DNA of 51,466 nucleotides from positions 1 through 51,466 of IMG/VR virus record IMGVR_UViG_3300021090_000029; one strand, written 5' to 3'. Below are positions 24,989-33,672 of the stretch, in pieces (the first letter of the stretch is position 1; each line of letters begins with the position of its first letter). The notes beneath the pieces are model-generated. The model worked only from the letters and a program-made list of their open reading frames with translations. It was not told the origin of the DNA and ran no database searches. This DNA is from a virus. The translations under genes and the position numbers were made by a program.

Positions 24989-27900
24989 ATGTCTGAAGCA
25001 CCGCAAACAGCGACTGACCCCAAGACCGGGGAAATGGTGGAACTAGTCAACGGGAAGTGGGTGCCCGTCCAAACCGCCACAAACCCCAAGACCGGAGCGA
25101 GGGCGCACTACGTTGCTGGACAATGGGTAGAAAGCCAACCGGGGCCTAAAGAGGGATCATTCGCGTGGGAAATGGAAAGAAAGATGGCCCCTATCAAGGG
25201 GACCTTGGGTTGGTTGAAAAATGAATTCGGCAAACGAAGCAAGGCTTATGACGAGAATATGCCGCACGTCGATTTGAAGCAACTTGTGTCTGCCGAACAA
25301 TGGGAGCAGACCGCCAAGAACATCGGACCGAACCTAAAAGACGTGTGGCAGGGGATGGTTGTACAACCGGCCAAAACAATCGCCAGGGCCTTTACGGATT
25401 CTCCGAGTCCGTATGGTAGATATGCGTATTTGAAACCCCAGAGCGAGGCTCCGAGAGTTTTGGCGGAAGGCGAGCAATCACTTCAAAAGGAAATGGCCGA
25501 TCTCGGAATGGGGGCTCTGACTTATATCCCTCAACTTTTAGGTGAGGTTATCAAAGACCCCCTGAGGGCTATTCGTGAGAAGCCCGCAGAGGTTGCCTTA
25601 TTGCTGGCCGGGAAGGCCGGGAAAGTTGTAAAGTCCAGGCTTGGTGAAGCAAAGATAAGCGCCCTTAAAAGCGAACTTAGCAAGCGGGCGGCTAGTCAAG
25701 GGGCCGTTTCTGTAACTATGGAAAAGGCGGGGGCCGAGGCAGCTGAGGCCGGGGGTCGGGCCAAGTATCAAGCTAAACTTGAGGAAATGGCCAAGACTTC
25801 TCCTGTGGGAGAATCTTTCGCTGACCTTATGGATCAGCCCGAGATTCAGATTCGTGGACGAGGGAAAGCATTGCAGATTATCCCCAAAGACCCAGAGGGG
25901 TATTCCGTTCAACTCGACTACTTGCCGAAGGCTGACCCGATCATTCTTGCGGAGATTGACCCAAAGTTTGCCCTAGATCAAGCATTGGCGAAGGACTTTA
26001 TCCCCGGCACCAGCCCGGCCACACCGCCGCCATTTACCGAGTTGCCGTGGGACAGGGTTCCGCAGAGGCATCGGGCGGTTGATGCCAAGACGGTGGCCCG
26101 CCGGGGCGGGCTTGAGGCGCGGGGGCTATCCCAGCAATTCGTGGATGCCAACGGGAACAAGATCGTATTCGCCGATGCCATAAAAGCGGCGCGGTCCCGT
26201 CCTCCTGGGGCTCCTCCGCAAATGCCCGCTAATGCGCCCATCCCAAAGGGGGAAAGGGCCGTCCCGTATGCTTACGGAGCCCCGAAACTAACGGCTGATG
26301 AGATTGTTGCGTCTGGCGGGAAAATTCCCGTAGTAAGTGACGCAAAGTCCAGGGTCCCTGTTATGCTGGAAGAACTTGAGCCCTTTACGTCAGGCCGGGC
26401 ACAGGATATTAAATGGGGGCTTACGAAGGTCGGGGGGACTATTAAGTCGGTCCTACAAAACCCGTATCGGGTAACACAAAAATATGCCCCAATTCAACCG
26501 CTCATGGAGGCGTATAACGCGAGCACGGACACAATCGCCAGGGGCGCATTTCAACTGAAGGCTAGACTGCGAGAGTTTGAAAAGACTCCTGGTTTGCGCA
26601 AAGATTCCCGCAAGGTCCTCATGGCCCACATGACGGCGGAACAGCCCGGTGGGGAAATGGCCGTGAAGTTGGGCGGGCTAGAGCAGTATCTACAGATGCC
26701 AGAGAGTCCGTCCGAGGCCGCTATTCATAAAATGATAAAGGAAGACTACGCCAAAGTTGGCCCAAAGATCAATGAGGCCCGCGTTAAAATGGGGCAGGAA
26801 CCGATTCCCCTATTGGACAACTATTCTCCCTTTACGATTAATTGGGATATTCTCGACAAGGCCGACCTAAGCGTTCTTACAGACCCGAAAGATGTTATCG
26901 AAACGACCCTGCGGGAGTTTAACAAGCCCGTTGATACAATGAAATGGCAGTATGAGAAGCGGACGGGGGCACCGCCTGTTATACAAGACGCATTTAAGGC
27001 GTATGAGATGTACATGCGCCGCGCCAATACGATCATCGGCTTGGCCCCGACGGTCGCCAAGGGGGCGTCATGGCTCCATGACTTTACGATCCCAACCCCA
27101 GACGGGAAAGGTCAGGTTTTTCGGCTTAGGGAGAATTATCCAAACCTCCACATCTTTCTGAGATCGTGGGTAGATGCCGTGGCCGGGAAGCGGTATGGCT
27201 CTAATCATCCGTTAATGAAGGGCCTGGAGCATGGGGCGGATATCCTGAACCGCCATATTTCTAGGGCGGTCATGTCCGGGAACGTACGAACGACGATGAT
27301 TCAGCCGACTTCCCTTAGAAATAGCCTGGACAGCCTGGGGTATAAATATACTATAGAGGGGATGGTTGATAACCTTAGCCCGACCAAGCGCAAATTCGCC
27401 ATGGAGTATTCGGATGTTCTGAGACAGAGGAATAGCCCATATCTGTATGTCGAGGAATTAGATAGGACGCGATTCAAGACGATGGGGGATGTTCTGTTTA
27501 ACATCGGCAAGAAGGGGAGCATCCCTCTGCAGGCCTTAGACCTGGAGGCGGCCAGGGCTACGTGGCTTGGGGCGTATCGGCGGGCCATAGATTTAGGCAA
27601 AGACCATCGGGCCGCGTTTAAACATGCCGATCAGATTACGCTTCTCACGCAGTCGTCTGGGGCCGTCGGGCACCGCCCGGCCATCCAGCAGACGCCGACC
27701 GGGAGGCTCTTGACTCAATTCCAAAACTTCGGGATCAACGAATGGAATCACATCGTTGAAGAAGTATTCGGAAAGGGAACGCATATTTCCGGGCTGGCCC
27801 GGGCCACGAACATCGTGCGGTTCATTACTGCCACGTCGCTGGTCAATGCCGTGTTCGAGGATGTCCTTAACGTCCGTTCCCCGTTCCCGAATCCCATGGG

Positions 27901-28279
27901 GGCGGTCAGGGATTATTGGCAGGGGCAAGAAGACCCCTCTGCTTTGGGGGCTATCGGGGCTGGGCTAAAGGAAGCGGCAGAGACCGTCCCCGTGGTCGGA
28001 GGAGCAATTCGGTGGTCAGATGCCCGTGGGAGAACATCGCTTCCGGCCGCCGCGCAGACCGTCTCGGACCTCTTTACAACCACCGGGAAAGTGCTTTCTG
28101 GTAAAATTAAGCCGAGGGACCTGGAAGTTCTATTTAAGATCGCTGGGGTCCCCATGACATCCCAGGCATTCAAGACGTTCAGCCGTCTTTCTCAGGGTAA
28201 GTCTTTGTGGGAGGCGATTATAGGGACAAAGACGGAAATAGAAAAACCGCAGTCTGGTCCGTCATATTTCGTGAGATAA
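24989..28279 (+). CDS. Large internal virion / ejection protein
   Basis: A 1096-residue protein, the largest in the window; ATG at 24989 comes just after the previous stop. The N-terminal 60 residues hold two copies of a TxPKTG motif (ATDPKTGEMVELVNGKWVPV and ATNPKTGARAHYVAGQWVES). The remainder is helical and Ala-rich. The C-terminus has TGRLLTQFQNFGINEWNHI, a signature I associate with large polyvalent or internal phage proteins, and a hydrophobic stretch near residue 945. It probably forms part of the internal core and is ejected into the cell. No lytic transglycosylase motif is seen. Confidence 0.6.
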   Translation: MSEAPQTATDPKTGEMVELVNGKWVPVQTATNPKTGARAHYVAGQWVESQPGPKEGSFAWEMERKMAPIKGTLGWLKNEFGKRSKAYDENMPHVDLKQLVSAEQWEQTAKNIGPNLKDVWQGMVVQPAKTIARAFTDSPSPYGRYAYLKPQSEAPRVLAEGEQSLQKEMADLGMGALTYIPQLLGEVIKDPLRAIREKPAEVALLLAGKAGKVVKSRLGEAKISALKSELSKRAASQGAVSVTMEKAGAEAAEAGGRAKYQAKLEEMAKTSPVGESFADLMDQPEIQIRGRGKALQIIPKDPEGYSVQLDYLPKADPIILAEIDPKFALDQALAKDFIPGTSPATPPPFTELPWDRVPQRHRAVDAKTVARRGGLEARGLSQQFVDANGNKIVFADAIKAARSRPPGAPPQMPANAPIPKGERAVPYAYGAPKLTADEIVASGGKIPVVSDAKSRVPVMLEELEPFTSGRAQDIKWGLTKVGGTIKSVLQNPYRVTQKYAPIQPLMEAYNASTDTIARGAFQLKARLREFEKTPGLRKDSRKVLMAHMTAEQPGGEMAVKLGGLEQYLQMPESPSEAAIHKMIKEDYAKVGPKINEARVKMGQEPIPLLDNYSPFTINWDILDKADLSVLTDPKDVIETTLREFNKPVDTMKWQYEKRTGAPPVIQDAFKAYEMYMRRANTIIGLAPTVAKGASWLHDFTIPTPDGKGQVFRLRENYPNLHIFLRSWVDAVAGKRYGSNHPLMKGLEHGADILNRHISRAVMSGNVRTTMIQPTSLRNSLDSLGYKYTIEGMVDNLSPTKRKFAMEYSDVLRQRNSPYLYVEELDRTRFKTMGDVLFNIGKKGSIPLQALDLEAARATWLGAYRRAIDLGKDHRAAFKHADQITLLTQSSGAVGHRPAIQQTPTGRLLTQFQNFGINEWNHIVEEVFGKGTHISGLARATNIVRFITATSLVNAVFEDVLNVRSPFPNPMGAVRDYWQGQEDPSALGAIGAGLKEAAETVPVVGGAIRWSDARGRTSLPAAAQTVSDLFTTTGKVLSGKIKPRDLEVLFKIAGVPMTSQAFKTFSRLSQGKSLWEAIIGTKTEIEKPQSGPSYFVR

Positions 28280-28282
28280 GTC

Positions 28283-28516
28283 ATGAGCAAAGTTACGTCT
28301 CCCCTGGCGTTTATCATCTGGGCGGCTCTCCTGACAGGCGGGTTCATATTCGCGGGGTTTCACAAGGATGCCCCATTTGGACTATTTTCTGAATGGCTTA
28401 CGGGTGGATTGGTCTTTTATATTTCCCGCCGCCTGGGGAAGTTCTGGGTCGGATTGAAATATGGTTGTAAACAGCCGGAAAACGGAGTTATGAAAAATGG
28501 CAGTCCAATTGACTAA
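28283..28516 (+). CDS. Membrane protein, holin candidate
   Basis: A 77-residue protein with two hydrophobic segments (PLAFIIWAALLTGGFIFAGF and SEWLTGGLVFYI) and a basic, Cys-containing cytoplasmic tail. It lies 3 bp after the large ejection gene and overlaps the next spanin-like gene by 20 bp. Size, topology and neighbours fit a class II holin. Confidence 0.55.
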   Translation: MSKVTSPLAFIIWAALLTGGFIFAGFHKDAPFGLFSEWLTGGLVFYISRRLGKFWVGLKYGCKQPENGVMKNGSPID

Positions 28517-29129
28517 ACCTATTCTGATCGGGCTTGCGATTATCCTGCTTATTGTCGGCATCACGTCTGTCAACAAGGCGTGTAAACTTACGGATAAGGT
28601 TTCGTATCTTGGCGGAGAGCTAAAGATTCTTCGGCAGGAAGCCGCGACTCTCAAGAAAGATAAGCTAGCCGAGATCGCCAAAGCCGAACAGACAAAGAAG
28701 GACATGGACAAGATCGTCAAGGCCAAGGATACTGACATTGCCAGGAAGACCGAGATTATCAACCACTTGACCGGGACCATCGGCCAACTAGACGATGCCC
28801 TGGCCGTCGCCAAAACGGACGCGGAGAGGGTGATTATTCTCACGGCCCAGGTAAAACAATGGTCCGATAAGTTTACCTTGGCCGAGGGGATCATTGCAGA
28901 CAAGGATGATGTTATTTTTAGCCTGAATGCGAAATATGAAGCTCAGGTTAAGATTAGCAACAATTGGAAGGCTTTGTTTGATACGGAAATTACCAAGTCC
29001 AAGATACAGGAAGACTTGTCCTCCGCGCTCAAGCGGGACCTGCGGCTTTGCAGATTGGGCGGAAGGGTCAAGTCTGGGCTTGTTATAGCGGGTGTGGCGG
29101 CCGTGGTGTATTTCGTCGCCGCGAAATAA
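28497..29129 (+). CDS. Spanin-like coiled-coil membrane protein
   Basis: A 210-residue protein with an N-terminal membrane segment (residues 8-24, ILIGLAIILLIVGITSV), a long charged coiled coil (about residues 35-180), and a second membrane segment at the C-terminus (residues 192-207). i-spanins (Rz) share the first two features, but Rz ends in the periplasm. A C-terminal membrane anchor would make this resemble a unimolecular spanin spanning the envelope. No lipobox is present. Confidence 0.55.
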   Translation: MAVQLTKPILIGLAIILLIVGITSVNKACKLTDKVSYLGGELKILRQEAATLKKDKLAEIAKAEQTKKDMDKIVKAKDTDIARKTEIINHLTGTIGQLDDALAVAKTDAERVIILTAQVKQWSDKFTLAEGIIADKDDVIFSLNAKYEAQVKISNNWKALFDTEITKSKIQEDLSSALKRDLRLCRLGGRVKSGLVIAGVAAVVYFVAAK

Positions 29130-29148
29130 GGGGGAGGGAGGACATGAA

Positions 29149-29400
29149 ATGGATTGGACACAAATAGGCAGTGCGGCGGCGGTGACAACCCTGGGGTTCT
29201 ATGAAGGGTGGAGATACTTCAAGGAACGCCGAGGCAGGAGAAAGGGCCTGTTAGGCAATCCTGCCAGATGCCAGGACCATGAAACAAGACTACGGGAAGT
29301 GGAAAAATGCACTATCGGCATTAACGCGGTTTTGCCGATGATAAGGGATGATATTGCCGAGATCAAAGAAAGCCTCAGAGACTTTAATCAGCGAACTTAG
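29149..29400 (+). CDS. Small coiled-coil protein of lysis region
   Basis: An 83-residue protein with GGGAGGA upstream (alternative ATG at 29144 is in another frame). Residues 1-25 include one weak hydrophobic stretch, then a basic turn (RRGRRKG), then a C-terminal amphipathic helix (DHETRLREVEKCTIGINAVL). It resembles XhlA-type accessory proteins in reduced form. It follows the spanin-like gene. Confidence 0.5.
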   Translation: MDWTQIGSAAAVTTLGFYEGWRYFKERRGRRKGLLGNPARCQDHETRLREVEKCTIGINAVLPMIRDDIAEIKESLRDFNQRT

Positions 29401-29572
29401 GAAGTCTCCTGAATCTGTCTCAGACACTACGGTTAAATCTGAGTTTGACCTAATGTTTGCCCCTGAAGACGCAGGGGAATGTCTAATCAAAACGTCCCTG
29501 ACAAAGCCCGTATTAAAGTCAAAGGTGTCTGAGGAGTTATCTGTATTAATGGAGATTTTGTTTGGAACTTGA
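29348..29572 (+). CDS. Small ORF before terminase
   Basis: A 74-residue Ser/Glu/Lys/Leu-rich ORF that overlaps both neighbours: the previous gene by 53 bp and the terminase start by 11 bp. It covers an otherwise empty 160-bp gap and would couple to the terminase TTG. The start is doubtful. It is far shorter than usual for a terminase small subunit, though its place is right for one. Confidence 0.4.
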   Translation: MILPRSKKASETLISELRKSPESVSDTTVKSEFDLMFAPEDAGECLIKTSLTKPVLKSKVSEELSVLMEILFGT

Positions 29573-31256
29573 ATATAACCGCAACCAGATAATCCGCGAA
29601 TTTTTTTCCCGCCTCTCTATCGAAGATCAGAAGGAATGGCTCATCCACCGCCGGGCCTGTGATCAATCCCTGTTCTTTTTTATCAAAGAAATGGGGGCCT
29701 TCATGAAGGGCGGGGGCGGGGACTCAAGCCTTTTCATACATCGCCCAATCTGTGACAGGTGGCAAAACCCAGACACATATAGACAGGCCGTCCATATGCC
29801 ACGGGCATGGAGAAAGACGACCTGTTTAACCATCTGGGGGAATATCTGGGAGTATCTTCAGAACAACGAAATCCGGATTCTTGTGCCGTCCGAGAAGCAA
29901 GACACGGCGGCGAAATGGATTAAGCAGATAGGGACATTGGTCTTGAATCATCGTCGCCTAAGGTGGATATACCCGGAACTCCTTTTCATAGACAACGAAT
30001 ACATCCGAACGCATAGGTGGTCGGGGTATCAGATTGACATGCCCAGGGTGGGGTTTTACCCGGACCCTACGATCGAGTGTGTGGGGATTCGTGGCGCGGC
30101 CCAGGGCGGGCACTACGATCTCGTCTCTGCGGATGACCTCGTAGGCGAGAAGGGCTTTGAGTCGGCCATCGTCATGGAAGATGCAAAGCGGTGGTTGGAT
30201 AACGTGGAAGAACTCCTGGACGACCCGTCATTCAGGCCCGGTGCATCGCGCATCCGCATCTTAGGAACTCATTGGAGCCCCTCCGATATCGGAACATACA
30301 TTCAAGACCGCTACCCGGAGTTTGCTTTTTTCATCGTCCCCTGCCGCAAAGATTCAAAGCTTCAGCGTGATCCGAAGAAGCCGGAACAAGTCACGTATAT
30401 CAATAACCCGCTGTCGGAAGAGAGCGAGTCCAACTTTCCGGAAGCCTTCCCCACGGAGCACTATATCAAGATGCTGGCGAACCCCGAAAAGGAAATTCAG
30501 TATTGGTCTCAGCACATGAATGTCCCTTCCGGTGGTTCTATCTTCACTAAGTTTGACTATGCCTGGATCAGGTGGTATCACTTTGAAGACCGTCCGGCTT
30601 TATCTGACCCATCTCGCACGGAGAAATGGATTGTCTGCGATGACGGGAAAGAGTTTAGGGTTAATGACATTCCCCTCTACGGGATGATTGATCCCGGCGG
30701 GCTGGCAGAGAAGTGGACCTCTAAGGGGGCTTCCAGGAACGCCATGCTGGTCGGCGGGCAACCATCCGACAGTTATAGGAAGTTCGTTGTGGCAACGTGG
30801 GCCAAGAGAATCAAACAGCCGTCTGACTTCAAGGACGAGCTATGGAGGTTGGACGCAATTTGGCACCCAAGATGGAAGGTGGAAATCTTCGGTCAGCAAG
30901 CCTACATTTATAGGGACATCCTAGAGGAAAAGAAGAAGCGGGGGTCTGGTATTAGGGTGTCATCACTAGAGGCGGACAACCAAAAGAATGCGAAAGAGGC
31001 CAGGATTGACGCACTCAAAGAGCCCATGGCAAACGGGGAGATTTACCTACACAAGTCCATGAAGGATTTAATAGGCGAGATTCAGACATACCCCGGCGGG
31101 TTAACTAAGGATTTAGTTGATATGTTGGGGGCGATCAATAAGCATCATTGGACGAGACAAAAGCCTGGGGATTTATTGAAGCAGAATGCTTTTAGGCCGA
31201 GGGTTTCCGACGACGAGGACGCCTATGACGAGCGGTCTATTTTGACGGGGTATTAG
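29562..31256 (+). CDS. terL: Terminase large subunit
   Basis: A 564-residue protein starting at TTG with GGAG 8 nt upstream. The ATPase part has a deviant Walker A (RAWRKTT, residues 81-87), Walker B ending in SADD (189-192) and a coupling motif ILGTHWSPSD (233-242). The nuclease part begins with a YGMIDPGG strand (D377). It packages DNA into the procapsid through the portal. It is unusual in lying at the far end of the late block rather than beside the portal gene, and in lacking an obvious small subunit next to it. Its 3' end overlaps a leftward gene. Confidence 0.85.
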   Translation: MELEYNRNQIIREFFSRLSIEDQKEWLIHRRACDQSLFFFIKEMGAFMKGGGGDSSLFIHRPICDRWQNPDTYRQAVHMPRAWRKTTCLTIWGNIWEYLQNNEIRILVPSEKQDTAAKWIKQIGTLVLNHRRLRWIYPELLFIDNEYIRTHRWSGYQIDMPRVGFYPDPTIECVGIRGAAQGGHYDLVSADDLVGEKGFESAIVMEDAKRWLDNVEELLDDPSFRPGASRIRILGTHWSPSDIGTYIQDRYPEFAFFIVPCRKDSKLQRDPKKPEQVTYINNPLSEESESNFPEAFPTEHYIKMLANPEKEIQYWSQHMNVPSGGSIFTKFDYAWIRWYHFEDRPALSDPSRTEKWIVCDDGKEFRVNDIPLYGMIDPGGLAEKWTSKGASRNAMLVGGQPSDSYRKFVVATWAKRIKQPSDFKDELWRLDAIWHPRWKVEIFGQQAYIYRDILEEKKKRGSGIRVSSLEADNQKNAKEARIDALKEPMANGEIYLHKSMKDLIGEIQTYPGGLTKDLVDMLGAINKHHWTRQKPGDLLKQNAFRPRVSDDEDAYDERSILTGY

Positions 31257-31454
31257 TCCACGTGATATCTTGGGCCGTAACAAAATAATGGGTCCGCCTA
31301 AAAAACCAATTACATATCCAGAACCCCAACGACTAATGACAACCGCACATTCTGAAGCATGGAGTGTAGAAATGGCCGGGTCGGTAACTTGCACTCGGTC
31401 GCCAACTTCAAACCCTACCAACTCATCGGCTATTGAATGGGACAGTTTACTCAC
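31173..31454 (-). CDS. MSxLS/GDxV family paralogue 1
   Basis: A 93-residue protein; GTG at 31454 gives the family start VSKLSHSIADELVG and follows GGAG. EVGDRV lies at about residues 16-21, then a small beta body (CAVVISRWGSGYVIGFLGG). The start overlaps the stop of paralogue 2 (GTGA). The last 84 bp are antisense to the end of terminase, a convergent overlap. It is the final gene of the leftward block and its C-terminal 35 residues match no other member. Confidence 0.65.
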   Translation of the reverse strand: MSKLSHSIADELVGFEVGDRVQVTDPAISTLHASECAVVISRWGSGYVIGFLGGPIILLRPKISRGLIPRQNRPLVIGVLVVGNPRPKSILLQ

Positions 31455-31699
31455 GCAAGCTCCAATTCGTATTGAAAAAACCATTCCCTATCCGTTGCGT
31501 GTTTACAATCCGGAAAAGCGACCCAAACCACAGGCTCAAGATGAACCACAGTCTCAAGGTAAGGATAAGTCTGCCTTATCTGTCCCCGCCTTCCCCGGAA
31601 GTGGCCCCTCTCTGTCAGCGCATTGGGTCCAATGATTACGAAGTCGCCTACCTGGAATCCTATTAGATCGGAGGCGACAGAGCGGGATAGTTTACTCAT
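31451..31699 (-). CDS. MSxLS/GDxV family paralogue 2
   Basis: An 82-residue protein beginning MSKLSRSVASDLIGFQVGDF. A beta-rich body (HLEPVVWVAFPDCKH) follows and it ends in the family tail YELELA. The start sequence ATGAGTAA overlaps the stop of paralogue 3 by 8 bp. It is the middle of three tandem members (31.2-31.9 kb), which suggests local duplication followed by divergence of everything except the N-terminus. Confidence 0.7.
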   Translation of the reverse strand: MSKLSRSVASDLIGFQVGDFVIIGPNALTERGHFRGRRGQIRQTYPYLETVVHLEPVVWVAFPDCKHATDREWFFQYELELA

Positions 31700-31916
31700 C
31701 TAGTAACTCTATGCTTGACTCATACACATACCACGATTCTCCAGTAAAGTCGCTGATTACCCTGGCCTCACGTCCCCCCCCCGGCCAGAAACCGCCCCTC
31801 GCGGCTACGGTCCCAGTTATAAATGGAGGACATGGGGTATCCCGAATATATTTAACCCTGTCGCCAATCTTGAATCCAACCAGATCAACTGCAACAGACC
31901 GGGACAGTTTACTCAA
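31692..31916 (-). CDS. MSxLS/GDxV family paralogue 3
   Basis: A 74-residue protein that starts at TTG (31914-31916), giving MSKLSRSVAVDLVGFKIGDR. An ITGTVAARG strand and the end VYESSIELLDE follow the KOW/SH3-like order of the family. The start overlaps the upstream stop by 4 bp (TTGA). The TTG start implies lower translation than its ATG relatives. Confidence 0.7.
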   Translation of the reverse strand: MSKLSRSVAVDLVGFKIGDRVKYIRDTPCPPFITGTVAARGGFWPGGGREARVISDFTGESWYVYESSIELLDE

Positions 31917-32497
31917 AACACAAACCGCTTCATCCGCTCATCCAGATCGTCCTCAGCGGCCCCTGGCTCTTCCTTTGTTTCAGGCAGTTCCATGACGATC
32001 TTTCTTTCTTCCTTAGTTTCCTCCGCCCCGGAGATTTTGTCAAGGGCCTGGACTACCCTAGGGACCAGCGGCAAGGCGATCAGCGCCTGTTCGTAGAAGG
32101 ACAACCTTTTCGGCCCGGTCCTCCCCTTGGCCATCCTAAACGTAGGCTTCCTTACGGGGTTCCCGTTTTCGTCTTTATAGATATCGCAGACACAGACCGC
32201 GACATCTTGCCCCCCGGATTCCTGTGCCGTGTTGACGACCACGGGGAATACGGCCTTTCCGAAGTCCCCTTCCCAGATACAGGTTGCTCTTTCCCCTGCG
32301 CGGGACATCATTTCGGCCATCCATTTGTGCTGATTGGACTGCCTCCATCTCTCTAAATTGGCGAGTCCCCTGAGTCTGGCCTTCTCTTTCCTGATCGCCT
32401 GTTTTTCCTCTAGGGTGGCCCCCAATTCAGCGGACGGACCTGAGCCAGGGAGGAGTTTCCTCCTTTTGGAGAGCGGGCTAGGAACACCTGAAGGCAT
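31913..32497 (-). CDS. Hypothetical protein
   Basis: A 194-residue protein. The N-terminus is basic and Pro-rich (PLSKRRKLLPGSGP), a helix follows at residues 28-70, then a beta region with GDFGKAVFPVVVNTAQESGG near residue 80, and an acidic C-terminal tail. It lies next to the family paralogues with a 4-bp overlap. It could be a DNA-binding or packaging protein, but I do not recognise a family. Confidence 0.6.
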   Translation of the reverse strand: MPSGVPSPLSKRRKLLPGSGPSAELGATLEEKQAIRKEKARLRGLANLERWRQSNQHKWMAEMMSRAGERATCIWEGDFGKAVFPVVVNTAQESGGQDVAVCVCDIYKDENGNPVRKPTFRMAKGRTGPKRLSFYEQALIALPLVPRVVQALDKISGAEETKEERKIVMELPETKEEPGAAEDDLDERMKRFVF

Positions 32498-32499
32498 GG

Positions 32500-32739
32500 T
32501 TACTTCTTATTTCGCGGAGTATTCATCCGGTCTTCCAGATAATCAATCCTTTCCGACTGAGCCGTAACAATGTTCAGTAGTTGTGCCATCTCGGTCGAAA
32601 GGCTCACCAGGACATTGGACAGGTCTCTAACCATATAGAGGATATCCGTATGGTCCTTTTCAATGTATTCAATGGTTCGGTCGAGGCGCGCGATTTGCGC
32701 CCGCGACTGTCGAATCTGTCTGCCATAAAAGATGCTCAT
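32500..32739 (-). CDS. Coiled-coil protein
   Basis: A 79-residue protein that is one continuous coiled coil (AQIARLDRTIEYIEKDHTDI then LSNVLVSLSTEMAQLLNIVT). The start overlaps the stop of paralogue 4 as ATGA. It probably oligomerises; the partner is unknown. Confidence 0.65.
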   Translation of the reverse strand: MSIFYGRQIRQSRAQIARLDRTIEYIEKDHTDILYMVRDLSNVLVSLSTEMAQLLNIVTAQSERIDYLEDRMNTPRNKK

Positions 32740-32996
32740 TCTTTGTCTCCTATAACTTCGTATTCACCGGGCCAAAGATACCAATAAAATCCTGGCCTTG
32801 CTCCGTCTTTGTTCCAGCCGACCTTATTTTTGAGTTTTATGGTTATGTACCCGTGGCCAACCTCAGTAACAATCCCCCCTCTAGACCCCCCAATGCAATG
32901 TTGCCACATACCAAGGACCCTCGGAGTCGGGCGCACGCGATCCCCTACCTGTGGCCCGATCAGTTCCGCGCTAACGGCCCTGGACAACTTGCTCAT
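32736..32996 (-). CDS. MSxLS/GDxV family paralogue 4
   Basis: An 86-residue protein; ATG at 32996 overlaps the stop of the HNH-like gene as ATGA. QVGDRV is followed by GGIVTEVGHGYITIKLKNKV and a distinctive DGARPGFYWYLWPGEYEVI end. A 58-bp stretch of this gene is identical apart from one base to paralogue 14, so these two are the most recent duplicates although 14.4 kb apart. Confidence 0.75.
   Translation of the reverse strand: MSKLSRAVSAELIGPQVGDRVRPTPRVLGMWQHCIGGSRGGIVTEVGHGYITIKLKNKVGWNKDGARPGFYWYLWPGEYEVIGDKE
32791..32848 (-). repeat. 58-bp repeat shared with 47163-47220
   Basis: The bases match 47163-47220 with a single mismatch and lie inside paralogue 4; the partner lies inside paralogue 14. 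Similarity continues at lower level through the rest of the two genes. It shows recent duplication or gene conversion within the family. Confidence 0.85.
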
Positions 32997-33274
32997 TTTT
33001 TCAAATACTCCGCCCATGCTCTCACGCTCATGGTAGCCACGGCCAGACTAAACATGACCGGGCCAAGTCCCTTGCCGTAAGCTTTGGCCCATGGATCGTG
33101 AAATTGTTTCCCGGTCCCATGGAGCCTCCCGTGGCACATGGCACAAATAGCGACTTCGATTTCCGGCTCATAACAGACGTGATGGTTCATATACTTATTT
33201 CGGTTCCCGCCCAGATGAGAACAGACGGGGCACTTATTCTGCTTCTTCGGCATATTGGACAATTTTATACTCAT
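32993..33274 (-). CDS. HNH/zinc-finger-like protein
   Basis: A 93-residue protein with CPVCSHLGGN, then an NHHVCYEPEIEVAICAMCHG block and a LHG; the two CxxC pairs around a histidine motif are typical of HNH nucleases and related treble-clef fingers. It probably binds or nicks DNA. The start is uncertain: ATG at 33274 gives MSIKLSN, a possible decayed family N-terminus, while ATG at 33253 gives MPKKQNK. Neither has a clear ribosome binding site; the gene overlaps the end of paralogue 5. Confidence 0.6.
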   Translation of the reverse strand: MSIKLSNMPKKQNKCPVCSHLGGNRNKYMNHHVCYEPEIEVAICAMCHGRLHGTGKQFHDPWAKAYGKGLGPVMFSLAVATMSVRAWAEYLKK

Positions 33275-33503
33275 CACTCAGGAAGAACCAGCCACCGGGG
33301 CGCCCGTCCATGTTCCGGCCCTTTCCTGCCTTCCTTGTCCGCACAGAAATATCCCCATCCGAGTAAATTCTAATCACCTTAAACCGGGCGCGTGTTACCT
33401 TACTTCCCCACCGCCGAATTCCCGCCTCGGTCGCCATAACCACGTCTCCGAGACGGACGCCCCCAACAAGCGATTCGGCCACGGCGCGGGACAGTTTACT
33501 CAT
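33234..33503 (-). CDS. MSxLS/GDxV family paralogue 5
   Basis: An 89-residue protein starting MSKLSRAVAESLVGG, with RLGDVV and then a basic beta body (SKVTRARFKVIRIYSDGDIS). It ends with DGRPGGWFFLSDEYKIV, a variant of the DGARPGxxWxLWPGEYEVI tail of paralogues 4 and 14. The start sequence ATGAGTAA overlaps the upstream stop by 8 bp. Confidence 0.7.
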   Translation of the reverse strand: MSKLSRAVAESLVGGVRLGDVVMATEAGIRRWGSKVTRARFKVIRIYSDGDISVRTRKAGKGRNMDGRPGGWFFLSDEYKIVQYAEEAE

Positions 33504-33672
33504 GTCTGTTCTGTATGTCAATAATCAGCATTATAGCACAGGCCAATATAAGAAAGCAAATGGCCGTCATCCTGTGCCAAGTCTCCTGTGCCACCGCGAA
33601 GTTCAAGAAGGCAAACACGAAGGCGACGACCGCAAAGACAATGGCCAGGGATTGCTTTAAATCCTTGCTCAC
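33496..33672 (-). CDS. Small two-segment membrane protein
   Basis: A 58-residue ORF starting at GTG with two hydrophobic helices (SLAIVFAVVAFVFAFLNFAV and MTAICFLILACAIMLII). It ends inside the start of paralogue 5 (ATGAGTAA) and begins on the stop of the next upstream small gene (GTGA). Function unknown; it could be a phage inner-membrane or superinfection-exclusion peptide. Confidence 0.6.
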   Translation of the reverse strand: MSKDLKQSLAIVFAVVAFVFAFLNFAVAQETWHRMTAICFLILACAIMLIIDIQNRHE

